Source: Mixophyes australis
Lineage: Eukaryota; Chordata; Amphibia; Anura; Limnodynastidae
Direction of reading: 5' to 3'
Assembly: GCA_036250195.1 (NCBI GenBank)
Contig: JAVHZZ010000003.1
Location: forward strand, 59,251,289 to 59,315,288
Length of the DNA: 64,000 nucleotides
The notes under the pieces were generated by a model, which saw nothing but the letters and a program-made list of their open reading frames with translations, was not told where the DNA came from and did not search any database. Below, piece by piece: positions 46,160-57,644 of this stretch (positions are counted from its first letter, which is position 1; every line of letters begins with the position of its first letter). A program made the translations under genes and the position numbers.

Positions 46160-46470
46160 TGTAACACTCAGCACTAGTAGGAGGTACGTACAAGGCTGTT
46201 CCCAATCTGTCAAGGTGTGTACCCTCTTCTCTTCTTGTGGGAGTGGACGCACCACAGCTCGGCTGACTTTGCATCCATCCACTTATGACTCTGACCTTTG
46301 TCCTGCCCCTGACCACATCTGTATCTAATTCTACTCTTACTGGTCCGCTTACAGTCATCTGCTGCCTTGTGGCTTACAGCCTGTCGGTGACTCATACCAA
46401 AGACCATCACATCCTTGTGGGGTTCACTGGTGAAGACCATTCACCCATTAGACTCTTTGGCTCAGGTAAA
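46160..46470 (+). repeat. probable 3' LTR remnant of the decayed Gypsy element
   Basis: TGTAACACTCAGC follows directly on the polypurine tract. The sequence is C- and T-rich with CTGACCTTTGTCCTGCCCCTGAC, typical of Gypsy LTRs. The right end was not determined. Confidence 0.45.
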
Positions 46471-46479
46471 CCATTAATA

Positions 46480-48080
46480 GTTTTCCTGGGAGTTCTTACT
46501 TTCTCCTGTAGACATATAATAGAGTAGAGATTTTTTTTTATATGAATCTACATTTGAAAATTCCAACACTCTTAACATCTGTGTACCCTTTGTAGCTTCT
46601 ATAGTGACTTTATTCTAGGGGTAAATTCATGATACAAAATAAAACTGGGTCTCTTTGAAGATAATTGTCCATAAAACCTATCTTCACTGGTTCCAAATGG
46701 TCAACTCTACATGATCCCCAGGAAATCATACTTACTTTATTCTGTCTAAAAATGTATAACAATGGCTACCAACACCACCATCATTCAGAGAGATAAATGA
46801 AGCCAATTTTATTCTCATATTGGGTCCCTTCCCTCCCCTTCCCTCCCCTCATAATGATCCAACATAATGATCCAACAAAGCTAACTAGTAAATGATTTAC
46901 ACCAATCCATTTCATGGCGAGTATTCAGATCTACTGATCTAAAGTGACCATGTCATTTCCCAGAATTCATAGGCTCAGGTTATACAAAATTTATATCAAA
47001 CTTTTTAATGGTTAAACATTAATAAGAAATAGTTCAGTAGTTAAATGTTCTGATCATCTAACAACAACACAATGTTACTTGCTGGAGAATGTAGTTTGAA
47101 TCCTTTTGTGGACACCTTGTGCTTTTGAATAAGTGACGTTGCCATAAAGGCATTAACATAGACTGTTAGCTTAACTGGACTGGGAAACCTTACTTGTAAA
47201 GCCTGATGAATTATATTTAAAGATATAACCATGATGAATGAGATATTTCGGACTTCTGTTTACATTTTGCTAAATATGTAATTGACCATATTCTTTCCTA
47301 TATTGAGTCTCTCAATCACTTACTGGTCTATCCGATAGTACACTGCATTTTTAAAACTAAATGTGTATTTCAATCTAAGTAGTCTTGTACTCTCATTTAT
47401 AACCATTTACTTGTTCCATCCAAGTCTCATAACATAATAAATGACTCAAACTCTGTCCAGAATGTGTCTCATTATCCTTGGAAGAGATTAGTGTCAGCTG
47501 ATAGCGGAAAGTACAGATCTCAGCAGTCTTTTCCTCTTGGCATCTTTACGTCTAGGTGTCTGTCAGACATGTCACCTAATACTGAACTGCAACTATATAA
47601 TCTCAGTTAATGCCATCCCTGACGTATCATAAATTGAATATCTGACATTTAGTTCCAAATGCACAGTTATTTAAAGATGAATTGAATTCAAAAAGAGCTT
47701 GATCTTATTTATATGGTCTCTATATATTAAGTTTTGCATTAAAATTATAAAATAATGTACTAAAGATGAAGAAGACAATAATCAGTATTCAGATCTAATG
47801 GTAAGGAGAGGATTATAGCAAATTAAATGATTCAGGAATGGAAATATAGAATGTTTCAGAGATACATGATCCTTCTTTCATATGGATACCAGTGGATTTA
47901 CCTAGCTAGTTTTTCCAGAAGAATTGAGATTTGTATTACTAGCCAATACAGAAGGTTTTCCCGAGAGGAGTCAGTCATCGGAACAGAGTGAAGAGTTTTT
48001 TTTATTTACCATATTAATAGATAATTGAGACTTTAAACACCAGCCATTGGTACCAATGCTTGGAATAAAATGGTTGGAAT
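46480..48080. other. AT-rich spacer
   Basis: No recognised coding region or repeat. Confidence 0.45.
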
Positions 48081-48136
48081 AAGATGGGTTGTTTTCTTCT
48101 CTGTAACAACATTTCCCCAAATCTCATGGTCTCATA

Positions 48137-48466
48137 TTGCCCCACTCCCCCTCTAAGGTAAAGAACTATCTAATTATATATTATGTAGGTAGGACAACAA
48201 GAAAATTGAAACTACGTTTTAATGAACACAGGAGGAATATTTTGAAGGGATTAAAATCCCATAGCTTCTCGCGACACTTCCTTGAAAAACATAATAGCAA
48301 CCCAGATAGCCTCTCATTAACTGGGCTAGAATTTGTAAAATCTACAGCAAGAGGAGGAGATCGATATAAGATATTATGCAAACAAGAAGTTTATTGGATT
48401 TACCTCTTAGATACATTATATCCCATAGGTTTAAATGAGTCACTTGAACTGAATGATATCATATGA
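48137..48466 (+). pseudogene. GIY-YIG endonuclease domain of a Penelope-like retroelement
   Basis: The 109-codon frame reads YYVGRTTRKLKLRFNEHRRNI, then SFSRHFLEKHN, GLEFV, RGGDRYKILCKQEVYWIYLLDTLYPIGLNE. This is the order of motifs in the GIY-YIG nuclease at the C-terminus of Penelope-like elements: YYVG for the GIY/YIG pair, the R-x3-H helix, the RGGD loop and the terminal LDTL-P-GLNE signature. In the family this nuclease nicks target DNA to prime reverse transcription. The start codon is not real; the frame is the tail of a longer polyprotein whose RT is absent here. The domain itself is uninterrupted to its natural C-terminus, but the gene is partial. Confidence 0.85.
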
Positions 48467-48914
48467 AATAAATTTAATTAGTTTTGAACATATTGTGGAA
48501 TACATTTGTGGTTTCATGTCTGAGATCTATATTAATTATATACTTGTGATATCCTCTATGTAATCCAATGATATTATGGAGATTAACGAGATATGGGTCT
48601 ATGATTTATTTGGATCTGCTATTTAGGATACTCAGCTATGGGTTCAAAAAACATTTAGAAGGCTTAATATTATATTAAGACCTATATTATATATTTTAAA
48701 GAGGATGATATAAAATGTGGGCAATGTTATAATTCGTTTTGGGAATGGTTATATTGTTTACATTGGTTAATGATTACTGTTATTGATTAAATATCCTCTA
48801 TGATGGGGACTGAGCACTCATGCACGGAGTACTAAGAGTTAATGCATTTCTTACCATGTGATGATTGTTTGCAATTAGTTGTGAACTTAAAAGACGTCCA
48901 GGGTCAGTGTGAAT

Positions 48915-48962
48915 TTTATCTCTGAGGAAATCGCCTTTACGGCGATGAAACGCGTCAGTTAA
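48915..48962 (+). ncRNA. hammerhead-ribozyme-like motif
   Basis: CTGAGGA (48922-48928), a 6-bp stem ATCGCC/GGCGAT closed by TTTAC, GAAA (48947-48950), then CGC and GTC (48954-48956). These are the conserved core segments of a hammerhead in the right order, with a very short helix III (AC/GU) as reported for minimal Penelope-type hammerheads. Flanks TTATCT and AGTTAA give a weak helix I. One extra A follows the CTGAGGA box, which may impair cleavage. Confidence 0.5.
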
Positions 48963-49782
48963 GCAACAAGTATCTGTTGGATGAAACAGAGTGCCATCTA
49001 TATACATACAGTGCTTCTTTACCAGCAACCGCTAATCTCCTAGCATATTTCGGAGAGTTCCATCTAAGACGGGCGCATTTCAATGACGTCAGGAGTGCAC
49101 GAACCCAGGCGCTATTAGTTGTTTACCACGTGGAGCGGAGAGGAACAGTGAGTAGAGCTCTGACTTCACATCTCTCACTTTTTTCCAACTGAAGGAGGCT
49201 CATCTAACACAGGAATCAGAATTTATTGTCAAGGTATTGGTCTTGCGTGTGATGCCAGGGATCTGGTAAGAGACTTTATTATACCTTTTTTGACTATACC
49301 ATCTGGAATCCTGTTACCATCTATGTAAGACACCCTCCATTATTAAGATCTAACGCTCCAAACTGTGGCTCCATGAACATCGGGAATATTGTTTCCATGC
49401 AACATACAATATATAGCGCTATATTTCAATAACACAAGTGGTTGCAGAAGTTGCTGGACTGGTTACATACCATATCTATGATGATTTGAACATCGTGTAG
49501 GTGCACCTACTTAGTTATATGTTCTAATTGGCACTGAGATCTCCAACATGTGGTTATAATGTGTATACCATTTTTATGTGGATTTTAGAATGTTTTAATA
49601 AATACCCTTTTCTATTGTTTCACCGTGCATGAGTGCTTTGTGGCAGACTTGGTTACCTACTGCATTTTTCCGAGTGTTTATATCTATTTTTTGAGGTGCA
49701 GATCCTCAGCGTTGGTACCTTGTCTGAGCAGTCATTTTTAGTGCCGGAATCTGTTTACATAAAAGAACTATCTAAAGTTGAA

Positions 49783-50119
49783 TCATCATCATCACCATTT
49801 ATTTATATAGCGCCACTAATTCCGCAGCGCTGTACAGAGAACTCACTCACATCAGTCCCTGCCCCATTGGGGCTTACAGTCTAAATTCCATAACATACAT
49901 ACACAGACAGACAGAGACTAGGGTCAATTTGAGAGCAGCCAATTAACCTACTAGTATGTTTTTGGAGTGTGGGAGGAAACCGGAGCACCCGGAGGAAACC
50001 CACGCAAACACAGGGAGAACATACAAACTCTACACAGATAAGGCCATGGTCGGGAATTGAACTCATGACCCCAGTGCTGTAAGGCAGAAGTGCTAACCAC
50101 TTAGCCACCATGCTGCCCC
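49783..50119 (-). mobile_element. tRNA-derived SINE
   Basis: Full-length copy matching 14076-14423: the minus strand starts GGGGCAGCATGGTGGCTAAG, has the TTCAATTCCCGACCATGGCC B-box region, the body, and an ATG-repeat tail at the left end. Confidence 0.85.
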
Positions 50120-50124
50120 ATAGC

Positions 50125-51150
50125 CACCATTTTTAGCAATTTACATGGAGATTTGTAATTCACCTAAACTACTATAAGTAAATCACCATGTGAATCTTTT
50201 TTAAACCTCTAAAAAAAAATCACTGATCATTGATTTCTGCATTATAAAATATAGAACTGGGGTATCTACTAAACATCAATTTGCAAAGACAACATAGAAA
50301 TCTCCACAAATAACCTGACTGGTTTCAGACTGAAAACGAGCAAGATGAGGGAGATTTTCTACTCATTTCAATAGGCAACGCAATGTAATGGATGTAGCTA
50401 GCTCACAGAAATTCATTGCAGTTTGAAATGAAGGAGAAAATTAGAAAATGCTCTGTTAAATAAAAAAATATGTGAAATACTTTTGTGGAACTACAACTCT
50501 CAACATGGCATTCTGAAACAGTTTAACAATAGTATTTCTTACTTTGCTGATAATGCCATTGTTTTCAATAGGGTTGGATGCCAGTACCTGCTCAGCCAAT
50601 CACAAGCAGCCAGCATGTAAACATTTTATGTGGTTGGCTGCGCTTTTCCCTTTCATTTTTTTGGGCACAGCATTTCAATTGAGTTTCTGAGCCCATTAAA
50701 ATGCATTGCCTATTTAAATAAATGGGAAAATAGGTGGTTTTGTTTAGCAGTGTAAAATCGCCTAAATTGGTCTGAATGGAAAATAAATAAATTCTTAATA
50801 GATTGGAGAGTTTTGGGAATAAATTAATGATTTATTTATGGAGATACTGGGCATCTGAAAAAAAATCACCTATTAATGGATTTCCCTTAGATGTGCTGTC
50901 AGACTTCCATTTAGTCACAATCTTGGCTTTGGCCACAAATCCTGACAACAGTTGTCTAGCCATTTTAGCGTTTGTAAAGCCACAGTCAGTAGAGGTAGGG
51001 TCCTTAACCATCTAGGAACCTCATCCATTTTACGTCATTTGAAGTGAGTTCATGGAAGCTGTTGGGAACATCTTAAACTTATGCTAAAAAAGTAAGCAGT
51101 CCAGCATCAGCTAGGTCCCTTCTCTCAGCTAGATACCGGTACCTGCAATC
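50125..51150. other. spacer leading into the hAT element
   Basis: No recognised coding motif. The last 300 bp may be the 5' part of the hAT element (decayed frames), but I cannot place the BED zinc finger or a left terminus. Confidence 0.4.
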
Positions 51151-51159
51151 TACACCCAC

Positions 51160-53060
51160 AACACCTTCATGATCAATATCCTCAGAAGTGATCGGATCCA
51201 AGTTTTAACACCTGCATCCAAGTTGCTAAGGCGAGATGACTCCTCCCCTATCCAGGATTCCTCAGAAGAATTCTTGAGCGTTAGGCCCGCTGCTGCTGCT
51301 CCTGCTGCTGTGGGTGGATCTTCACCGCAGAAGCAGACCAAGAAGAAGACTACTAGTAGTTTACAACAATTGACTGTTAAACTATCCTTTGCAAGAGGAA
51401 GCAAGTATGAAAGCTGTTACCCAGTCGCAAAGCGGATCACAGCCACCATGGCGACTATGCTAGTAATAGATCTGCGTCCAATTTCTACTATTAATGCAGC
51501 TGGTTTTAGACAGTTATTTGAGGTCTTGTGTCCCCGTTGCCCAATTCCATCACGACACCATTTTACTAGAAAAGATATTCCTCACTTGTACAAGAAGATT
51601 CATAAAAATGTAATTATTAGGCTACAAAATGCCATTCTACCCACTGTACACTTAACCACAGATATGTGGACAAGCGGAGCTGGGCAAACTAAAGATTATA
51701 TGACTGTGACAGCCCACTGGGTTGGTGATTCGCCTTCACCAGCAGGAACAGCAGCAGCATGTACCCAAGAATGTCACATTTATCAGAGGCAGGCTACTCT
51801 GAGTATCACCGGCTTCACTAAGAGGCATACAGCTGACAATCTGTTACAAAACTAAGGGTTATCATTGCAACATGGCTTATGCTGCTTGGACTCTCCTCAG
51901 GATATGTAATTACTGATAACACACAATAAACTTGGTGGTCTTGAGCTTTTTGAAAAATGACATGGACGTCAGGAGATGCTGTCTGTGGCCCATAAAATAT
52001 CTGGACATTTCCGGCATTTTGCAACAGCATATAGGAGATTGCAGCAGTTACAAGAACAAACTGAGACAGGAGATGGTAACAAGGTGGAATTCCACCCTGT
52101 ACATGCTTCTGAAGATTGAGGAACAGCGAAAATCCATCGACGCTTACTCCACAAGCCATGACATTAGGAAAGGAGGGGGAATGTATTTTACTCAAGCGCA
52201 GTGGAGAATACTTTCCGTGTGCAAGGTGCTGAAACCATTCAAAGTAGTCACCTTTGAAGTGAGTTCAGACACTGGTAGCTTGAGCCAAGTGATTCCCTTA
52301 ATTTGACTTTTGGAGAAGCAGCTTGAGAAACTGAAGGAGAAGCTGAAACAAAGCAATTACGTTAAGTATGTCGGACTTGTAGATCAAGTACTTTATTCAC
52401 TTCGCCAGCATCCAATAGTTATTAAAATCTTGAAATTGGATCACTAGATTTTGCCGACTGTGCTTGATCCTAGGTTTAAGAGCTATATATTCTCTTTGTT
52501 TCCAACTGACCCAGATATGAAGAGATGCAAAGAGCTCCTAGTGAGCAAGATGATAGCTTAAGTGTTACGTAACAGGACGACGTCTCCTCCTGCTGTTTCT
52601 CACTCAACTGCTGCTAGGAAAAAATGTAGCTTTCCCAAGAGACCCAGGGATGATGCAGATGACTATGCACAACATTTTGACATCTGGTCTGGTCAAAAAG
52701 AATTGACCAAAATCTGTAACACCTCTGTCGTAACTCCACCTAATCCTATTATCAACATCCAAAGGATGGTGGAGGATTATTTTAACAACAGCATAGTAAT
52801 ATACACGTCAGACAGTCCCTTTACATACTGGGAGGAAATAAAGGGAATTTGGAGTCCCATGTACCAACTCACTTTGCACTGCCTAAGCTGCCCACCCTCC
52901 AGTGTGTACTCGGAAAGAGTTTTCAGCACAGCCGGGAACCTTCTCAGTGATCGGTGTAGGAGGCTATTTCCTCAAAATGTGGAAAACATGATGTTCATAA
53001 AAATGAAATGCAATTTCCACGAGGAAGGCCTTTCCCACCATTAACATCAAATTTCAGAGA
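51160..53060 (+). pseudogene. hAT transposase, decayed (ZBED-like family)
   Basis: The first open stretch (51169-51855) has an acidic/Ala-rich N-terminus, then LQQLTVKLSFARGSKY and the hAT core start LTTDMWTSGAGQTKDYMTVTAHW. After a frame change around 51850-51930, 51932-52306 reads RWNSTLYMLLKIEEQRKSID and QAQWRILSVCKVLKPF, typical of the middle domain. Stops at about 52305, 52446 and 52559 follow. The last stretch (52562-53044) has a PIINIQRMVEDYFNN linker, then the hATC dimerisation domain: CPPSSVYSERVFSTAGNL...RRLFPQNVENMMFIKMKCN. The SERVFSTAG signature is diagnostic. The transposase cut and joined DNA with 8-bp duplications. Here it is broken by at least one frameshift and three stops; no BED finger was found. 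Confidence 0.85.
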
Positions 53061-53159
53061 CTTCTGTAATGGAGGATTCCAGTGGTGATGAATTAACATT
53101 GTGCATGGATGATGTACACACTGATGAGGGTGAGGATGAGGCTGAGGATGATGACAACA

Positions 53160-53420
53160 ACATCTTGCCAAGGTAGAGTTCATTAACAGCTCTGTTAGCA
53201 TAGGTGCTTTAAGCCCATTGTTAGCTTGTTTTGTGGGGTCCCAAACAAACCAAGCACTTCAGCCACAAAAGTGGCACTCGTTGTCGCTGAAGTGGTTTGT
53301 TAAATATTGCATTCCTTTTTAAGATCCAGCATAAGGGTGGGTGGGAGGACCCAAGAACAATTCCATCTTGCACCAATCTTCCTTTCAGCTACTGCTGTGT
53401 GCCAATGTTACCTACATGTG
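53160..53420 (+). repeat. hAT 3' module, copy 1
   Basis: Directly downstream of the transposase: GTAGAGTTCATTAACAGC, AAACAAACCAAGCACTTCAG, CCACAAAAGTGGCACTC, GACAATTCCATCTTGCACCA-like blocks. The same order recurs at 54545-54840 and 56585-56760. Confidence 0.7.
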
Positions 53421-53444
53421 CTATATACTGTTGTGTGCTTTTCA

Positions 53445-53612
53445 AAACTCAAAGACATCCATTGATAATGCGGATGACTCAGCACAACATTTTGACACCT
53501 GGTCTGGTCTACTGTAAAAGAATTGACCAAAATTAGTGACACCTCTGCCGTAACTTCACCTGATCCTACTATCAACTATCAACATTCAAAGAATGCTGGA
53601 GAATTATTGTAA
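53445..53612 (+). pseudogene. second, fragmentary hAT transposase copy
   Basis: GATGACTCAGCACAACATTTTGAC, ACCTGGTCTGGTC and AAGAATTGACCAAAAT repeat the coding region at 52655-52715, and TCAACATTCAAAGAATG repeats 52750-52775. It is a diverged partial duplicate and carries no open frame. Confidence 0.7.
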
Positions 53613-53799
53613 AAAAAAAAATAACGGTATAAAGACAACAGTTTTATTAACAAACAACAACATTGCTTGCAGAAGTAATGTAAGCATGGATGTCTAAATA
53701 GACGTGTATATGTATTACTCAAACCTTCCACTTTGCCGCTGTTTCATCAGTATTGCACAAAGTGTTTGTAATCTGCACTTTACGTCAAAGGTACCGAGC

Positions 53800-54540
53800 T
53801 ATATTTACATTTTTGGGGGAATTGGGGCCGAATCGAAGCTCAGTGATGATCTTGCTTTTTTGTTGTGAATGTCAATGGCTCTTTTTAGTGCATTGTCTGG
53901 AACAAGATCCGATATACTCATGTCATAGTGATCACAGCCAATTTTTGGACACCTGGTGGATTTACTCTTCTGAAGTTTGTTTTCAATCATCCTTTCAATT
54001 GCTTCTCTCTCATACGTGTGGCCATATACTTTGTTTTTCACTGGGTTCACCATCTCCAACTGTGTTATAGGAGTGCTCTGGTGATGGTGATCTCCTCGTC
54101 TATATCTTCCAAATGTTCATCTGCAGGGGCTGGTGACACACCCATTAGTTTTCTCAGGTCTCCTAGCTGTTCTTTAAACTGGACATATTTATCATCCTGC
54201 CTCAGGCTGACTCTGTATTATTCTTCTGTAGTGCAGTGTATCTCTCATGTATAAGCTCTCTTAAATCTGGGATCTCATCTGGTGGGTTACATTTTAATTT
54301 AAGTACAGTCTCCTCAACTGCGTCTATATATTGGTTTAAATCTCTGTTCAATTCAGTGTATTCCAACATGACGGATTCCATGCTGCCCACATGTTCCTTG
54401 TCACAGTCTGTCTGAAGCAGATGTAATGCCACTTCAGTTGTAATATTCATTCCTGTGTCTACATGAGTTTGGCAGTTCTTCAGGGATGAGAGGGAAGTAT
54501 CCACAGAGAAGGAGATTAAAGATGCGGCATGAGAAGACAT
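53800..54540 (-). pseudogene. NSMCE2: processed pseudogene of NSMCE2 (SMC5/6 SUMO ligase)
   Basis: On the minus strand an ATG at 54540 starts a frame whose product (MSSHAASLISFSVDTS, then TGMNITTEVALHLLQT, YTELNRDLNQYIDAVEETV) matches the N-terminal half of NSE2/MMS21. After a frameshift near 54200 a second frame gives DDKYVQFKEQLGDLRKLMG. After another near 54075 a third frame gives the [55 protein letters not shown]. The real protein is the E3 SUMO ligase of the SMC5/6 complex. All parts are contiguous without introns and carry at least two frameshifts, so this is a retrocopy. The Cys expected before the Gly-His of the SP-RING is Tyr. No clear poly(A) tail remains; an AATAAA-like signal lies near 53642 on the minus strand. 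Confidence 0.88.
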
Positions 54541-54544
54541 GGTT

Positions 54545-54840
54545 TAATAATGTAGAGTTCATTGACAGCACAGTTGGGCTTAAGGCAGCTAAGCTATTGG
54601 TAGCATGTTTTGTGGGGGTCCAAACAAACCAAGCACTTCAGCCACAAAAGTGGCACTCCTTGTTGCTTGAGTGCTTGATTTGTTAAACTGTACATGTCCT
54701 TTTCAATATCTTACATAAGGGTGTTTAGGAGGGCCCAAGGACAATTCCATCTTGCACCACTTTTCTTTTCTGCCACTGCTGTGTTGCAATGTTTCTTAGA
54801 TGTGCTATGAACTGCCATGTGTTTGTGCCATTGCTCTGTC
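54545..54840 (+). repeat. hAT 3' module, copy 2
   Basis: GTAGAGTTCATTGACAGCAC, CAAACAAACCAAGCACTTCA, CCACAAAAGTGGCACTCCT and CAATTCCATCTTGCACCA match copy 1 in order. Confidence 0.7.
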
Positions 54841-54844
54841 GCTT

Positions 54845-56580
54845 ACCATCCAGCCAGCTCACTGCAGTCTTTGTCCAAAAGTGTGGTCAAAATTGACTGG
54901 AAAATAGTGTTATTGAGGTTAATAAATATGTTTGAACAAAAAAAGAGCAAAATGATGTGACAAAGGCATTGAGACAGAGATGTTACGCCAGAGATTTTGG
55001 TAAGACCATCTGCAGATCTAACCCTGGTATAGAGTAAGGTTAGATAAAACATTCAAACGCAAATAGACTGCAGCACTTACCCTTTCAATAAACTTTGTAA
55101 TAGATCTTATGGTAACTTAGCAGGTAACTTCACTCACAAAATATATGATTTTGCCTAATATAAATCAATATGCTATTACAATTTACTAGAATAATGTCTA
55201 ATATTTGAAATAGAACTTAAGTCAGAAATCACCTTTGGAAAACTGCACTCTGATGCTGACATTTGACAACTAGGTTGTAGATAACATGACTTTCCTTGGA
55301 AACAAAATGTGGTCTGCATGGATTGTTCCCATTATTCCAATGGTTGCTAAGATATGTCAGAGTTTAACAACCTATGCGTTAAATGGTAATATTTCTGAAT
55401 TGTAGCCAGGCAATTTCAGTCAAGTCCTCTTTCAAGTACTAAGAATTAGTCCAGTAAGTTGTGGTACCCAGAATGATTTTTGTAATTAGGCAGAATCCTT
55501 TTGAGCGGAGCTCACCTTTAAATGGACAATCCAGTCTGAATGTGATCTTGTATGATGATAAACTAGTTGCTACAATTAGTGCTATACATCTAAATAGTAA
55601 TGTATTTAAAGGTTTACTGTTTGGGGACATAGATGTCAATACATGAAGCTTTTTTCTGGACTGTTCTTGACTGGGCACGAAGCGTAAACAGCAGCAGCTG
55701 GTTCCTCTAGAACAAAGGAAGCAACCGAAGGGGAATTACAGCGAAGGTGCGGAGAGGACAGCATCCGAATTACTGCCAGAAGACACAGATGTTCATGAAA
55801 ACACAAATAGCTGCCATGGGACAGGAAATCTACTTTTTCACCTAGAATAAGTCTGGAAGGTGATAAATTTTTGTCAGTTACACAACTATTACTTAATAAT
55901 GCTGCTTTGATTGAAGCACTGAGGCTGTATTTCCTGTTACCGTGTACACAGGTTGTGTCTATACATCAAAGTTTGGTACATTAACATGCACAAAAAATGT
56001 AAATCTTGACTTGATATTTGCAAGGACGTGATTTTATTAAGGTGTCCGCTAGGCTGCAAGCCACTTCCTTATATCTATCTTAGAAATGTCAATGTAGAAA
56101 GCTTTGACATCACTTGTAATATAATAAAATGACACAATAATATGCAACGTTTTTACTCATTTTATACTTGTGTACTGCGAAATTTTTCAACTTGCTGTGA
56201 CTGCTTTTCCAACAGAGTAGCCTAAATTGTGAGTACAAAGTATGCTATTCAGTCACACTCCTTGTGTATTGTAATTGTAATCAGTGGCTAAATTTAGTAA
56301 TGGATAGCTCTGAGTACTGCAAATGTGTCTATATAAATTATATCTATTTTTATGAAGCAAAGCAGTATTGGAAATGATTGTAGCAAACCTAAAAAAACAT
56401 AATTACTTTCAATTCTGGTCAGTCCTAAATATAAAAACAGAATCCAATCTGAAGTTTAACATTATCATTGATATGATCTTAACGGGGTTGAGTCTTACGT
56501 GCACACAACTTTTATAAAGTCAAGTATTTCCCAAGCGATAGCAGCTATTACACACCTAAGGAATCACCTGACACAATTTG
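54845..56580. other. spacer without recognised genes
   Basis: No family motif in any short frame and no recurring repeat. Confidence 0.45.
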
Positions 56581-56584
56581 GATA

Positions 56585-56760
56585 GGGCTCCAACAAACCA
56601 ACCACCTCAGCCTCAAAAGTGGCACTCCTTGTTGCTGAAGTGGTTTGTTAAAGTATGCATATCCTTTTTAAGATCCAACATAAGGGTGAGTGGGAGGGCC
56701 CAAAGACAATTCCATCTTGCACCAATCTTCCTTTTAGCTACCGCTGAAAGGAAGTAGGGA
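56585..56760 (+). repeat. hAT 3' module, copy 3
   Basis: CTCAAAAGTGGCACTCCTTG, GCTGAAGTGGTTTGTTAAA, AAGATCCAACATAAGGGTG and CAATTCCATCTTGCACCA match copies 1 and 2. Confidence 0.65.
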
Positions 56761-56764
56761 CGGG

Positions 56765-57640
56765 CTTAACACTAGCGGCATTCACACAGCCTACACCAAC
56801 CATGTATATTAGCGCAACAATAAATACAATAAGAAGAAATGAACAGTAAAGAGGTCAGGGGATTACACTACAATTATAGGTCCATGTCCTGGACCATAAA
56901 AATGTGTCAGTGAGTATGATAGATCCAATAACTTTCTCTGCTTGGCACAGTGGTAAAAGTGGGCACCACTTAATCTCTTTTCCTCTGCAGCAGCTATCTC
57001 TCTTGGGTTGGCACTCTCCTCTTTCACAGCACCCTTCTCTCTGGAAATGCTTTCTACTAAGATGGCATTTATTTATATTGCAGATCTCTCTATACTGGCA
57101 GCTCTCTTTCTTATCATGGCAGCTTTCCCTATGGCAGCCGTTTCTCTGGCTATTCTTTTCTCTAAATCACTTTCCTCCTTTAGGCAATTGCCACAGCTCC
57201 TTTCTCTGTCAGTCTCACTGTAAGGCTTCGTCTCCTTCCCCGGCTGCACTCCCACGCCTGAGGATGCATCGGGATCTGCATATAAATGTCCCCAGCCATA
57301 GGCTCCTTTTCCGCTCTCCCTCCACACCTGTAAGCACCAGGATCACCTGTGACCACCTATAACATGTGTACACTACCTACTGCACCTCTACACAGTTACA
57401 CAAATGGTGCTTGAGTATCTTTAGGTTGCTGATTTACAGGGGATGTGGCCGTAGTCTATTATTTTCAAGTCCTGACACCAATGTGGGTATTTAATCAGAT
57501 TAATTTATTTTTCTAACCGTGACAGTCTTTGATAAAGGTGTCAAAACCTCATTTGGGCACATAGGATATACTGATGTTCTGCTGCTTTGAATAATGTTAT
57601 CTTGCTGCTATTCTAGGTATTTGGTATAAATATTTTGTCT
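56765..57640. other. unclassified repetitive-looking stretch
   Basis: A pyrimidine-rich region at 56990-57330 has many CTCTC and GGCAGCT blocks. The 152-codon open frame across it is low complexity and has no domain. It could be part of an LTR, but no ends were found. Confidence 0.35.
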
Positions 57641-57644
57641 AATA

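Larger units (their letters stand above)
48090..49640 (+). mobile_element. 5'-truncated Penelope-like element
   Basis: Contains the GIY-YIG endonuclease end of a Penelope-like polymerase (48137-48466), then about 450 bp of AT-rich sequence, a hammerhead-like motif (48922-48956) and more 3' sequence. CACTCATGCACGG at about 48817-48829 and CCGTGCATGAGTG at about 49623-49635 form an inverted 13-bp pair around the motif region. No reverse transcriptase is recognisable upstream, so the copy is 5'-truncated, as usual for these elements. Outer limits are estimates. Confidence 0.65.

Noticed and set aside
53800..54540. Functional intronless NSMCE2 gene
   Set aside because: Two frameshifts and a replaced zinc-ligand position break it.
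56904..57362. 152-codon open frame rich in Leu, Ser and Trp
   Set aside because: Low-complexity pyrimidine-rich DNA with alternative open frames; no family motif.
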